A stretch of DNA of 64,000 bases from Phycisphaerae bacterium (GCA_022072085.1 JAJVII010000041.1:62001-126000); one strand, 5' to 3'; shown: positions 16,172 through 23,482, counted from the stretch's first letter. The notes: generated from the letters alone by a model not told the origin. Translations and numbers: made by a program.

Positions 16172-16819
16172 TCATTTGCGACGCAGAGCCGTCTTCCGTC
16201 TCCAGTAGTAGACCGGCCGGTCGGCCAGCCGCAGTTCGTTCATGCCCGCCCGCGCGAAGAACGGCACGTAGGCCCCCATCCGCGCGAACGCCTCGATCAG
16301 CGGAGCGTCCAGCGAGCCGAGCACCCGCCGCACCAGCCGCGTCGACAGGCCCAGCCCGCGATAAAGCGGGTGCACGATCACCCGGCTGATCGTCAGCACC
16401 TCGCGGTTCAGCCGCGAGAGTCCGACGCGGACGTTCGGCGGGGTGAAGTAGCGTCCGCATGTCGCCTCGTCCCGGGCGGCCGACCGCAGCGGCGGATAGC
16501 TGACCACCGCGACGGCGGCCACGCGCGGGTAGCCGCCCGTCCGCCAGAGCGGGCCGGCCCCGCGCGTCATCCCGGCCCGCATTGTCCAGACCGAGTGAAC
16601 CGTTGCCGGCCGACCGCTGAGATAGTGACGCTCTGCCAGCCCGAGGTAGTCCGCGAACGCCCCGCGCCCGAAGCGAAACGACAGGCCGAGATGGCTCTGA
16701 AGAGAAGGTTCGATGTTTGAAGATCGAAGTTCGAAGTCGGAGAAGAGGGGAACGGAGAGGACGCCAGACGGCTCTCCTCTTTCCTGCTTCGAACGTCGAA
16801 CAGCGAACGTCGAACTCAT
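16172..16819 (-). CDS. GNAT-fold acyltransferase-like protein (partner of phage ABC ATPase)
   Basis: A protein of 215 residues. The start overlaps the TGA of the previous gene as ATGA with GGAGGAG 6 nt upstream. Residues ~140-180 carry GNAT motif A (TISRVIVHPLYRGLGLSTRLV), with R/Q-x-x-G-x-G as RGLG. Residues ~98-112 give the central strands. This resembles the acetyltransferase half of COG2401, in which a GNAT domain is fused to an ABC ATPase; here the parts are separate genes. The phage Mu Mom DNA modifier is also a GNAT-fold protein. The first ~38 residues (SSTFAVRRSKQERGE...) are encoded by the palindromic element 16708-16819 and are probably not part of the ancestral fold. Confidence 0.65.
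   Translation of the reverse strand: MSSTFAVRRSKQERGEPSGVLSVPLFSDFELRSSNIEPSLQSHLGLSFRFGRGAFADYLGLAERHYLSGRPATVHSVWTMRAGMTRGAGPLWRTGGYPRVAAVAVVSYPPLRSAARDEATCGRYFTPPNVRVGLSRLNREVLTISRVIVHPLYRGLGLSTRLVRRVLGSLDAPLIEAFARMGAYVPFFARAGMNELRLADRPVYYWRRKTALRRK
16708..16819. repeat. Palindromic element, TTCGAACTTCGAAC family, translated as a protein N-terminus
   Basis: The left arm (16708-16740) has GTTCGATG, GATCGAAGTTCGAAGTCGG words and the right arm (16787-16816) mirrors them as CTTCGAACGTCGAACAGCG and AACGTCGAAC. Related elements lie at 18385-18420 and 29758-29863. The whole element is inside the GNAT reading frame. Confidence 0.7.
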
Positions 16820-17460
16820 TCGATCTCCTCCGCCGGGCCCAGGCAGTCGAACTTGGCCACGTCGGCCGGCGTCTGCTCGGACGGGTTCACCGACGCGTCC
16901 ACGCGGCCGGCCACCTGGAGGGCCCTGGTCACCAGTTCGCTGCAGAACAGCCGCCGCAGGTCCGGGCGGCGCGATCGCGTCCAGGCCAGCGGGAACGTCA
17001 GCACCCGCAGCCACAGCGGCTGCCGCTCCCACCAGTCCAGGCCGGCCTGGAGCGCGCCGAGCATATCGTAGGGAACCGCCGACGCGTGCTGCTGCGTCAG
17101 CCAGCGGACCATCGCGTGGCGGTCGCCGTCAGCCAGCGGGCGCCGCAGCGGCGCCCACCACATCCGCCCGTCGCACGCCGCCGCGACCTGGCTGAGCAGG
17201 TGCATCTGCACGCCGCGGCGAATCTCGCCGGTCACGTCCGGCTGATCGTTCAGCGTCGTCGACTCGATCATCATCAGCCGCGGACGATCGACCCCGCCGA
17301 CCCCCGCGACCCAGCAGGCCAGCCCGCAGTGGCTGTAGAGCGACCCGGTCTGCCGCTTGATGAGCCCGGCGGCCGCCCCCTTGCCGTCCAAGAGAATCAC
17401 GTCGCCGCAGCGGACACGCGGGCGAATCAGGGCGTATGGCGTTGTCGTATTCGTCGTCAT
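16816..17460 (-). CDS. YiiX/YebB-like permuted NlpC/P60 cysteine peptidase
   Basis: A protein of 214 residues. The N-terminal RCGDVILLDGKG...GLIKRQTGSLYSHCGLACW carries the GD and SH (H~44) pattern, and the C-terminal LFCSELVTRALQ carries the candidate nucleophile C~173. This order, His before Cys, is that of circularly permuted YiiX-type NlpC/P60 proteins. Known members act on peptide or lipid-acyl bonds. It has no signal peptide. It is translationally coupled to the GNAT gene and follows the ATPase gene, so the three form a cassette. The substrate is unknown; a role in lysis is less likely given the position at the packaging end. Confidence 0.65.
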   Translation of the reverse strand: MTTNTTTPYALIRPRVRCGDVILLDGKGAAAGLIKRQTGSLYSHCGLACWVAGVGGVDRPRLMMIESTTLNDQPDVTGEIRRGVQMHLLSQVAAACDGRMWWAPLRRPLADGDRHAMVRWLTQQHASAVPYDMLGALQAGLDWWERQPLWLRVLTFPLAWTRSRRPDLRRLFCSELVTRALQVAGRVDASVNPSEQTPADVAKFDCLGPAEEIE

Positions 17461-17480
17461 GTTCGTTTCCAGGCAAGGAG

Positions 17481-17562
17481 TCAGGGGTCAGGAGTCAGGG
17501 GTCAGGTCTTACGCCTGGCGTCTGCCTTTCCTTCCCCTCTCCCTCGCGTGCGAGGGAGAGGG
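17481..17562. repeat. TCAGGGG tandem words plus 12-bp perfect hairpin
   Basis: Words TCAGGGGTCAGGAGTCAGGG occupy 17481-17506. A perfect 12-bp inverted repeat follows, CCCTCTCCCTCG (17535-17546), loop CGTG, then CGAGGGAGAGGG (17551-17562), and GCAGGGTGAGGG after it. The last part resembles a CCCTCTCCC...GGGAGAGGG repeat that I recall as common in many bacterial genomes. It fills the gap between the ATPase and peptidase genes. Confidence 0.65.
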
Positions 17563-17578
17563 CAGGGTGAGGGTGTCT

Positions 17579-18355
17579 TCATTCCGCATTCCGCACCCCG
17601 CACTCCGCAACGTGCATTTCTCCCTCGCACGTCTTGGTCCAGATCCAGTCGGCCGCCAGGGCGTCGGTCAGGTCGTCGTGGGCCGACGCGACAACGACGG
17701 ACACGCCCGGCGTGCGGGCCAGCCACCGCCGCAGGTTGGCCGCCAGGATTCGCGCCGTCAGCCGATCCAGCCCCGCCCCGAACTCGTCGATGCACAGGAG
17801 GAGGGGAACGGCGGAAGTGCTGAGTGCTGAGTTCTGAGTGCCGAAAGAGGCGGCTGAGCCTGAGCCCAGCAGGCCCTCGACATTCGCGTAGAGCCGGGCC
17901 AGGGCCAGCCGCTCGGCCTGGCCGGCCGACAGGCACGTCGCCGGCAGCAGCCACAGTCGCGGCTCGCCCAGGCCGGCCGAGCAGAGCAGCCGCAACGCGT
18001 CACGCAGCCCGCGGCCGCTCACGCGCAGCATCTCGTCCAGCGTCGAACGTCGCCCCGTGGTCGTTGGTGCAGCCAGCATGCCGATGACCACGCGGCGGCG
18101 GCGGCGCGGCCCGCGGGGCCATCGCCGGGCCAACTCGGCCAGCACGCGGCTCTTGCCCGAGCCCGACGAGCCGATCACGCAGGCGATCTGCCCGGCAGCC
18201 AGCGTGACGGCCGTCGGGACGAGCAGCGTCCGCGGGCCGGCGTCGAACGCGGCGTCCATCTCGAACAGCCGCGCGACCCGGCGCGTCCGCGCGTTGCTCA
18301 CGGCCCGCCGGGGCAGACGGATCGCGAGGGTCAGGTTGACGGCTGAGTCGAGCAT
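17579..18355 (-). CDS. Phage ABC-type ATPase (COG2401-like)
   Basis: A protein of 258 residues. Walker A GSSGSGKS at ~62-69, ABC signature LSAGQ at ~142-146 and Walker B LLLCIDE at ~185-191 are all present, with a switch His in VVASAHDD. There are no membrane segments and no permease gene nearby, so it is not an importer or exporter. Its partner GNAT gene downstream points to the COG2401 ATPase/acetyltransferase family. Two parts come from repeat words: FGTQNSALSTSA between the signature and Walker B, and the last residues [10 protein letters not shown] with the stop. It is the first gene of the phage late cluster. Confidence 0.75.
   Translation of the reverse strand: MLDSAVNLTLAIRLPRRAVSNARTRRVARLFEMDAAFDAGPRTLLVPTAVTLAAGQIACVIGSSGSGKSRVLAELARRWPRGPRRRRRVVIGMLAAPTTTGRRSTLDEMLRVSGRGLRDALRLLCSAGLGEPRLWLLPATCLSAGQAERLALARLYANVEGLLGSGSAASFGTQNSALSTSAVPLLLCIDEFGAGLDRLTARILAANLRRWLARTPGVSVVVASAHDDLTDALAADWIWTKTCEGEMHVAECGVRNAE
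17581..17609. repeat. ATTCCGC tandem words at the end of the ATPase gene
   Basis: ATTCCGCATTCCGCACCCCG and ACTCCGCA repeat the GGAATGCGG word family. They encode the final [10 protein letters not shown] and lie directly at the stop codon of the ATPase. Confidence 0.6.
17813..17850. repeat. In-frame repeat words (GTGCTGAGT family) in the ATPase gene
   Basis: AAGTGCTGAGTGCTGAGTTC and TGAGTGCCGAAAG words are read as SFGTQNSALSTSA on the minus strand, between the ABC signature and Walker B. They keep the frame open in a place where the protein tolerates a loop. Confidence 0.55.
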
Positions 18356-18384
18356 GGGCGAAGCCCTACGGTTCGGAGTTGGTT

Positions 18385-18420
18385 CTTCTCTTCTCCGACG
18401 TCGAACGCCGAACTGTAAAC
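18385..18420. repeat. Partial TTCGAACGTCGAA-family element
   Basis: TTCTCTTCTCCGACGTCGAA followed by CGCCGAACTGTAAACGTC resembles one arm of the elements at 16708-16819 and 29758-29863. No mirrored arm is visible, so this may be a degenerate copy. It lies in the upstream region of the phage ATPase gene. Confidence 0.4.
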
Positions 18421-18452
18421 GTCAGATTCCTTCTCCCGTATTGGGGCCCGAA

Positions 18453-18584
18453 TGTCCGGGTTTGTGTCGCGCCGGACGGGGCGGGGCAGGGCAGGAAGCG
18501 CGGCAAGTGCCGGCCGGACGTAGGGCTGCGACGCGTGTGGCCGGTTTCGCTTTCCCGCGGGGACGCGTACGGTTTGTGCGCGCG
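18453..18584 (-). promoter_or_regulatory. Paired 20-bp motif upstream of the phage ATPase gene
   Basis: On the minus strand, GCGCGCACAAACCGTAC (18567-18583) and GCGACACAAACCCGGACA (18453-18470) are two copies of one motif with consensus GCGCGnCACAAACCnGkAC. Their start-to-start distance is 114 bp, the same as for the copy pair at 12865-12995. Both pairs lie upstream of leftward phage operons. A short hairpin CTGCATT-N7-AATGCAG follows at 18621-18641. No gene is supported between 18356 and 18730. Confidence 0.5.
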
Positions 18585-18730
18585 CCGGGATCGGTTACCC
18601 GTGCTGCGGCCGGGAGTTGGCCTGCATTTTCGCCGAATGCAGAGTCTTGCAGGCAGTTGCAGTCCGGCGTGCGCCAACGCCCGGCGGGCGGCATAGAATC
18701 TGGCACTCACCTACTGGGAAGGAGGCTGAC

Positions 18731-19753
18731 ATGACGCGGGCGATGATGGCAGTCGCGGTCCTGCTGCTGGCGGCCGGTCCGGCGGCGGCGGAGGTCAAGT
18801 CCATGATGGTCGACTACAACCAGGGCGGCACGAAACTCTCGGGCTACCTCGCGTGGGACGACGCCCAGGCCGGCCCGCGCCCGGGGGTGCTGATCTGCCA
18901 CGCGTGGCGCGGGCTGGACGCCTACAGCCGCTCGCGCGCCGAACAACTCGCCGGCATGGGCTACATTGCGTTCGCGCTGGACATGTACGGCAAGGACGTA
19001 GTGGCCACTAACAACGCGACGGCCGCCGCTTTGTCCGGGGCGCTCAAACGCGACGTCCCGCTGATGCGGGCCCGGGCGTCGGCCGGGCTGGCCGTCCTGA
19101 CCTCGCAGAAGAACGTCGATCCCAAACGCATCGCGGTCATCGGCTATTGTTTCGGCGGGACGGTCGCGCTGGAACTGGCCCGCGGCGGGGCGGACGTCGC
19201 GGGCGTCGTTGCTTTCCACGGCGGGTTGGACACGCCGCATCCCGAGCAGACCCGCAACGTCAGGCCCAAGATTCTTGTCTGCCACGGCGGCGACGATCCG
19301 CACGTCACGCCCGAGCAGGTGCTGGCGTTCTGGAAGGAGATGAAGGACGCCGGGGCGGACTACCAGATTCTCGTACTCAGCGGCGCGGTCCACGCCTTCA
19401 GCGATCCGTCCGCGGGCAACGACCCGAGCAAGGGGGCCGCCTACAGCAAGCAGGCCGACGAACGTTCCTGGTCGGCCATGAATACCTTCTTCGCCGAGGT
19501 ATTCGCCCCGCCCCCTGGCCCGAAATCGCTGGGCGACATGGCCCCGACGACTGCGCCGCCGCCGGCCCAGTCCGACGCCCAGGCCCCTCCGGCCCCCGCG
19601 CCGGGCGAGCAGCAGGCCGACGCGACGCCCGCGCCGACCACCCAGCCCGACCAGAAGGACAAGACCATCAGCGACCAGGTGAACGACGCCATCGAGGGCG
19701 CCAAGAAAGACCTCGACGAGGCGAGCAAGAAGCTCAACGACCTGTTCAAGTGA
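18731..19753 (+). CDS. Secreted dienelactone hydrolase family protein
   Basis: A protein of 340 residues with a signal peptide (MTRAMMAVAVLLLAAGPAAA). The start has GGAAGGAGG 7 nt upstream. The alpha/beta-hydrolase triad is visible as C~140 in VIGYCFGG, D~188 in CHGGDDPH and H~221 in SGAVHAF, the arrangement of dienelactone hydrolases, which hydrolyse lactone or ester bonds. The C-terminal ~100 residues are a Pro/Ala/Gln linker with TTQP and a helical end (NDAIEGAKKDLDEASKKLNDLF). It ends 8 bp inside the convergent HTH gene. It is host-like, yet it lies between the phage module and the lysogeny-type switch. Confidence 0.85.
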   Translation: MTRAMMAVAVLLLAAGPAAAEVKSMMVDYNQGGTKLSGYLAWDDAQAGPRPGVLICHAWRGLDAYSRSRAEQLAGMGYIAFALDMYGKDVVATNNATAAALSGALKRDVPLMRARASAGLAVLTSQKNVDPKRIAVIGYCFGGTVALELARGGADVAGVVAFHGGLDTPHPEQTRNVRPKILVCHGGDDPHVTPEQVLAFWKEMKDAGADYQILVLSGAVHAFSDPSAGNDPSKGAAYSKQADERSWSAMNTFFAEVFAPPPGPKSLGDMAPTTAPPPAQSDAQAPPAPAPGEQQADATPAPTTQPDQKDKTISDQVNDAIEGAKKDLDEASKKLNDLFK

Positions 19754-20228
19754 TCGACGTGTCGCCCGGCTGCGACCGCCAGTCCTTCTCGAGTCGGCGG
19801 AGTTTGGAGGTCAGCGCCGCGATCCAGCGGCGGATCGCGAACAGGCTCACCTCGAACCGCGCCGCCAGGCCGCGCTGCGAGACGCCGTGAAAGACCCACG
19901 CCCGCGCCAGCCGCCGTTCGCGCGGGGTCAGCCTGGCCCAGTGACGCCGGGCCGCGATGAACCGCGGGTGACGCAGCCGGGCGAGCAACGCGTCGAGCCG
20001 CCGCTGAAGCCGGCCGCGGCTGATGCCCATGATCTCAGCCAGCGACGCGATCGGCTGGCCGTGTTCGATGACCGCCCGCACCAGCCGTCGCTGGCCGGGG
20101 GGCAGGGATCTGGCCAGTTCGAGGGTCAGGTCGGCCGCCGACATCCAGGCCCCGCGGCGGTCCTGCCGGGAGGTGACCGACTCGTCGCCGTGCAGGTTGA
20201 ACCCCCGGGGCCTGTCTTCGTAAGCCAT
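19746..20228 (-). CDS. Helix-turn-helix protein (sigma region 4-like), phage switch
   Basis: A protein of 160 residues with two HTH-like repeats: PIASLAEIMGISRGRLQRRLDALL (~57-80) and VSQRGLAARFEVSLFAIRRWIAALTSKL (~115-142). The spacing and the strong basic character resemble sigma-70 region 4 or late-gene activators of phages. It is divergent from the S24 repressor gene with an AT-rich operator region between them, as in a lysis-lysogeny switch, so it may be the first lytic gene. The start at 20228 has GGTGG close upstream. Confidence 0.6.
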   Translation of the reverse strand: MAYEDRPRGFNLHGDESVTSRQDRRGAWMSAADLTLELARSLPPGQRRLVRAVIEHGQPIASLAEIMGISRGRLQRRLDALLARLRHPRFIAARRHWARLTPRERRLARAWVFHGVSQRGLAARFEVSLFAIRRWIAALTSKLRRLEKDWRSQPGDTSIT

Positions 20229-20286
20229 TTTCCACCAGTAGATTATGGGTGATTCCCGCCCGTCTTCCCGCCGCGGGTATTATACC

Positions 20287-20316
20287 ACAATATATTGTAA
20301 ACACAAGACATTGTGT
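20287..20316. promoter_or_regulatory. Two ACAA-N4-TTGT operator-like palindromes
   Basis: ACAATATATTGT (20287-20298) and ACAAGACATTGT (20303-20314, extended to ACACAAGACATTGTGT at 20301-20316) share the pattern ACAA-N4-TTGT, centred 16 bp apart. They lie in an AT-rich 230-bp gap between the divergent HTH and S24 repressor genes in an otherwise very GC-rich region. The likely binder is the repressor encoded to the right. Confidence 0.6.
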
Positions 20317-20459
20317 ATAAAATATTTTGTCCAAATGCATCGTGTATGTTGCTTCATTTCAATATACGTGATAAATTATTGCAGACACAGTGCTTCGCAA
20401 GGCAGCCGTCCGGCCCGTTCGCCCGTTGCGACGCGAGGCCGGGGGGCAAGGAGGCGGGC

Positions 20460-21236
20460 ATGTCCTTCGGACTGATTCTCAAGGCCAAGCGTGAGGAACT
20501 CAACCTGACCCAGGACCAGTTGGCCGAGATGACCGACATCAGCAAGCCGTACCTGTCGGCGGTGGAGACGGGGCGTGCGGTCAATCCGCCCAGCGAGGCG
20601 AAGTTGCGGCGTCTGGAGAAGGCGCTTCAGTTTGCGCCCGGGCAGTTGCTTCGGCTGGCCCGGCTGGAGCGGACGCCGACCGCGGTGCGCGAGGAGATGG
20701 AGCGGCTGCGGGCCGAGAACCGGAAGTTCCGGTCCGTGCTCGAGGGCGGCGACCTCGACGAGCTTTACAAGAGCGGCAAGTTGGCCGAGTTGGCCGGCGT
20801 GCTGCCGTCGCGGCGGGCGGCCAAGGCGCTGGACTCGGGCATCTGGGTTCCGGTGATCAACCGCGTGTCAGCCGGCTATCCGCAGTGGCACGGCGACATG
20901 GATTATCCGCCGGGCGTGGCGGACGACTACGTCCGCTGCCCTGACCTGCACGATCCGCAGGCGTTCGCCGCGCGCGTCGCGGGCGACTCGATGGAGCCGA
21001 AATACCGCGAAGGGGATATCGTGATCTTCTCGCCGCAGGCCGACGTGGCTGACGGCGACGACTGCTTCGTCCGCCGGGCCGACACGCACGAGACGAATTT
21101 CAAGCGCGTGTTCCAGGAGGGCGAGGACCAATTGCGACTCCAGCCGCGCAATGAGAAGTATCCGCCGCAGACGCTGTCGCGGGAACAGGTGAACGGTCTG
21201 TACAAGGCGGTCTACCGCGTGGAGAAGCTGGGGTAG
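20460..21236 (+). CDS. S24-type phage repressor (XRE HTH + LexA-like peptidase)
   Basis: A protein of 258 residues starting MSFGLILKAKREELN, with AAGGAGG 6 nt upstream. Residues ~5-60 are an XRE HTH (LTQDQLAEMTDISKPYLSAVETGR). Residues ~130-258 are an S24 peptidase domain with Ser~177 in VAGDSMEPKYREGDIVIF and Lys~215 in NFKRV. An Ala-Gly pair in RVSAGYP (~138) is a plausible self-cleavage site. This is the architecture of CI-type repressors, which hold a prophage silent until RecA-promoted cleavage. The two ACAA-N4-TTGT sites upstream are the probable operators. Confidence 0.85.
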   Translation: MSFGLILKAKREELNLTQDQLAEMTDISKPYLSAVETGRAVNPPSEAKLRRLEKALQFAPGQLLRLARLERTPTAVREEMERLRAENRKFRSVLEGGDLDELYKSGKLAELAGVLPSRRAAKALDSGIWVPVINRVSAGYPQWHGDMDYPPGVADDYVRCPDLHDPQAFAARVAGDSMEPKYREGDIVIFSPQADVADGDDCFVRRADTHETNFKRVFQEGEDQLRLQPRNEKYPPQTLSREQVNGLYKAVYRVEKLG

Positions 21237-21302
21237 GGGTGCGCGGGCTGTTGCGACTTCGCAGATATCCGCGAGAAGTTGAGCAGCCCTTCTTCGGCCA
21301 GG

Positions 21303-21322
21303 CCCCGTCGCTTGCGACGGGG
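21303..21322. terminator. Perfect 9-bp hairpin in a convergent gap
   Basis: CCCCGTCGC-TT-GCGACGGGG is a perfect GC hairpin between the ends of the convergent repressor and TPR genes. The position suits a bidirectional terminator, but there is no T-tract on either side. Confidence 0.35.
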
Positions 21323-21409
21323 GGCGTGACGTGAGGCAAGGACGCGTCGCAGAAGGCCATCTCGGCCGCGAGCGGCCGACGCTGGATGAGCGAACCAAAT
21401 CGAAACAAC

Positions 21410-22744
21410 TCACCGGAACAGCAACGCGCGCATCAGCCAGCCGAGCGGGCCGGGGAGGCTCGCCAGGCGGAGGCGACGGCGGAGTCTGCGGAGCGCGAGG
21501 TCGGCTGGGGCGGCGGCCAGACCCGCGTCGGCCGCGACGATCGCGTCGGCCCACTGCCGCGTGCGGGCCAGCAGGTCCGCGAGCCGGTAGTGCGTCGCCG
21601 CGTTGGTCGGTTCCAACGCCAGCGCCTTGCGGCAGCAGGCGATGGCCTCGGCGAACTGGCCCTGCACGGTCAGCGCGACCGAGAGCAACTGCACCCCCTT
21701 GACGTCGTTGGGCTCCTGGGCCAGCAGCGTGCGGGCGGCCCGCTCGGCAATCGCGGGCTCGTTGATCTCCAGCGCCAGGCTGGCGGCCTGCTCGATCACG
21801 TCGAGCTGGTCGTGCTTGAGGGCTAGTTCCTCGCCGATCCAGCGGGCGGCCTCGGCGTCGTTGTCCTCTTCCATCGAAATCTGGGCCATGCCCAGCCGCA
21901 CCCAGACCTGGTCGTTGTCCAGCCGCAGCGAGCGTTCCATCGCCAGGCGTGCGGCTTCGAGATTGCCGATGGCCAACTCGGCCTCGCCCAGCAGGCTCCA
22001 GCCGTAGCTGCTGGCCGGCTCGAGGTCGAGGGCGTGGCGGAATTTCTCGCGGGCGGCTTCGGGCTGCTCGTTCTCCAGCGACAGCCGGCCCTGCTCGAGC
22101 AGTGCGTCGATGTGCCCCGGGTCGCGGCGGAGCTGGGCGCGGAAGTGCCGCCGGGCGGCCCGCCGATTGCCCAGGTCGCGATACGCGTAGCCGATGCGGT
22201 AGTGAACGTCGCCGTGGTCGGGGTCGATGTTGAGCACCTGCTGCCAGCAGCCGATCGCGTCCTTCAGCCGCCCGCGGCGATAGAGGCTCTCGCCGAGGTT
22301 GAACAGGCAGAAGGGGCACTCGTCCGAGAGCTGGCGGGCGAGATAGAACATCTCCTCGGCCTTCTCGTGGTCGCCCAGATCGGTGTAGGCCATGATCCGG
22401 TTGCAGTAGCTCGGCTCGTAGTCCGGGTCGAGCTGCTGGCAGCGTTCGAAATGCTGAAGCGCGGCCTGCGGCGCGCCGGTGCGGGTCAGGTCGATGCCCA
22501 GGGCGTTGAGCGATTCGATGTCCTCGGGCTCCAGGGCCAGCGCGCGGCGGAATGCGCCCACGGCCTCGTCGTATCGCCCGAGCTGGTCGAGCGTGAGACC
22601 GAGGTCGAAGTGCCAGAGGTGGTTGTTCGGGTTGATCTTGACGGCCGCCTGGAGTTCCGCCAGGGCCTGCTCCCATTTGCCGCGTTCGAACAACTCGTGG
22701 GCCTTCTCGGCCCGCCGTTCGGCTTCCTGCCAATCGTCATGCAT
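21410..22744 (-). CDS. TPR-repeat protein
   Basis: A protein of 444 residues starting MHDDWQEAERRAEKA. Tetratricopeptide motifs are continuous from ~5 to ~420, e.g. NHLWHFDLGLTLDQLGRYDEAVGAFRRALALEPED and ATHYRLADLLARTRQWADAIVAADAGLAAAP. There is no signal peptide, so it is probably cytoplasmic or bound through partners. The C-terminal ~25 residues (LRLASLPGPLGWLMRALLFR) are hydrophobic/basic and could contact the membrane. TPR proteins act as protein-protein scaffolds; the partner is unknown. Confidence 0.85.
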   Translation of the reverse strand: MHDDWQEAERRAEKAHELFERGKWEQALAELQAAVKINPNNHLWHFDLGLTLDQLGRYDEAVGAFRRALALEPEDIESLNALGIDLTRTGAPQAALQHFERCQQLDPDYEPSYCNRIMAYTDLGDHEKAEEMFYLARQLSDECPFCLFNLGESLYRRGRLKDAIGCWQQVLNIDPDHGDVHYRIGYAYRDLGNRRAARRHFRAQLRRDPGHIDALLEQGRLSLENEQPEAAREKFRHALDLEPASSYGWSLLGEAELAIGNLEAARLAMERSLRLDNDQVWVRLGMAQISMEEDNDAEAARWIGEELALKHDQLDVIEQAASLALEINEPAIAERAARTLLAQEPNDVKGVQLLSVALTVQGQFAEAIACCRKALALEPTNAATHYRLADLLARTRQWADAIVAADAGLAAAPADLALRRLRRRLRLASLPGPLGWLMRALLFR

Positions 22745-22922
22745 GTTGGGCACTGCCCTCCGAGGGCGGCCGCGGGGTCCCGGCGTCACACCGGCCATCC
22801 GACCCGCGCAGACCTCATCCGCCAATTTTCCATTATACCGCCGGCTGAAGAAAAGGGGAGTGCCGGCGGGATTGACAAGTCGCGGAGGATCGAATCAGAT
22901 TCCTTGCCAGGAGACGCTTCTC

Positions 22923-23204
22923 ATGGCTCTGACGTTCGAATGGGATCAGGAGAAGGCTCGCCGCAACGAGAGTAAGCACGGCGTGACCTTCGACGAGGGC
23001 AAGACGGTCTTCAACGATCCGTTCTCGATCACCATCCCGGACCCGGACCATTCCCTGGGTGAGGATCGCTGGCTGGACATCGGTCTTTCTTCTGACGGAA
23101 GGCTGATCGTCGTGTGGTATACTGAAAGAGAGGATCGCATACGCCTCATCGGTTGCCGCCGGGCGACACCGGCGGAGGAATGGTGTTACAGAAATGAAAG
23201 ATAA
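22923..23204 (+). CDS. brnT: BrnT-family toxin
   Basis: A protein of 93 residues. It shows the BrnT pattern: FEWDQEKARRNESKHGVTFDEGKTVFNDP, then PDHSLGEDRW, then GRLIVVWYTEREDRIRLIGCRRATPAE. BrnT is a RelE-fold ribonuclease toxin. The gene overlaps the next gene by 11 bp (ATGAAAGATAA), as is typical of toxin-antitoxin pairs with the toxin first. The downstream protein is not classical BrnA. Confidence 0.85.
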   Translation: MALTFEWDQEKARRNESKHGVTFDEGKTVFNDPFSITIPDPDHSLGEDRWLDIGLSSDGRLIVVWYTEREDRIRLIGCRRATPAEEWCYRNER

Positions 23205-23445
23205 CGATAAGTCCGACGGGTCGATGCGCGGCGAATACAACTTCTCCAAAGGGGAACGCGGCAAGCACCACCGGGCCTACCGCGCGGGCCACATGGTGCG
23301 AGTGACCAAGGCCGACGGCACGGTCGAGCAAAGACACTTCACTCTCGACGACGGCGCCGTCATGCTCGACCCCGACGTCAAGGCCCGCTTCCCCGACTCC
23401 GAATCGGTCAACCGGGCCTTGCGCAAACTGATCGCCAAGAACTGA
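23194..23445 (+). CDS. Probable antitoxin partner of BrnT (not BrnA-like)
   Basis: A protein of 83 residues. It contains MRGEYNFSKGERGKHHRAYR and then MVRVTKADGTVEQRHFTLDDGAVMLDPDVKARFPDSESVNRALRKLI. The C-terminal part resembles a ribbon-helix-helix or antitoxin DNA-binding region (ARFPDSESVNRALRKLIAK). The N-terminal MR.EY.FS.G.RGK pattern is widespread in antitoxins of varied toxins. It starts inside the brnT stop region, so the two are translated together. Confidence 0.65.
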   Translation: MKDNDKSDGSMRGEYNFSKGERGKHHRAYRAGHMVRVTKADGTVEQRHFTLDDGAVMLDPDVKARFPDSESVNRALRKLIAKN

Positions 23446-23482
23446 GAGACTTCCAACTCGATTCGGACATCAAGGGGAGGCC

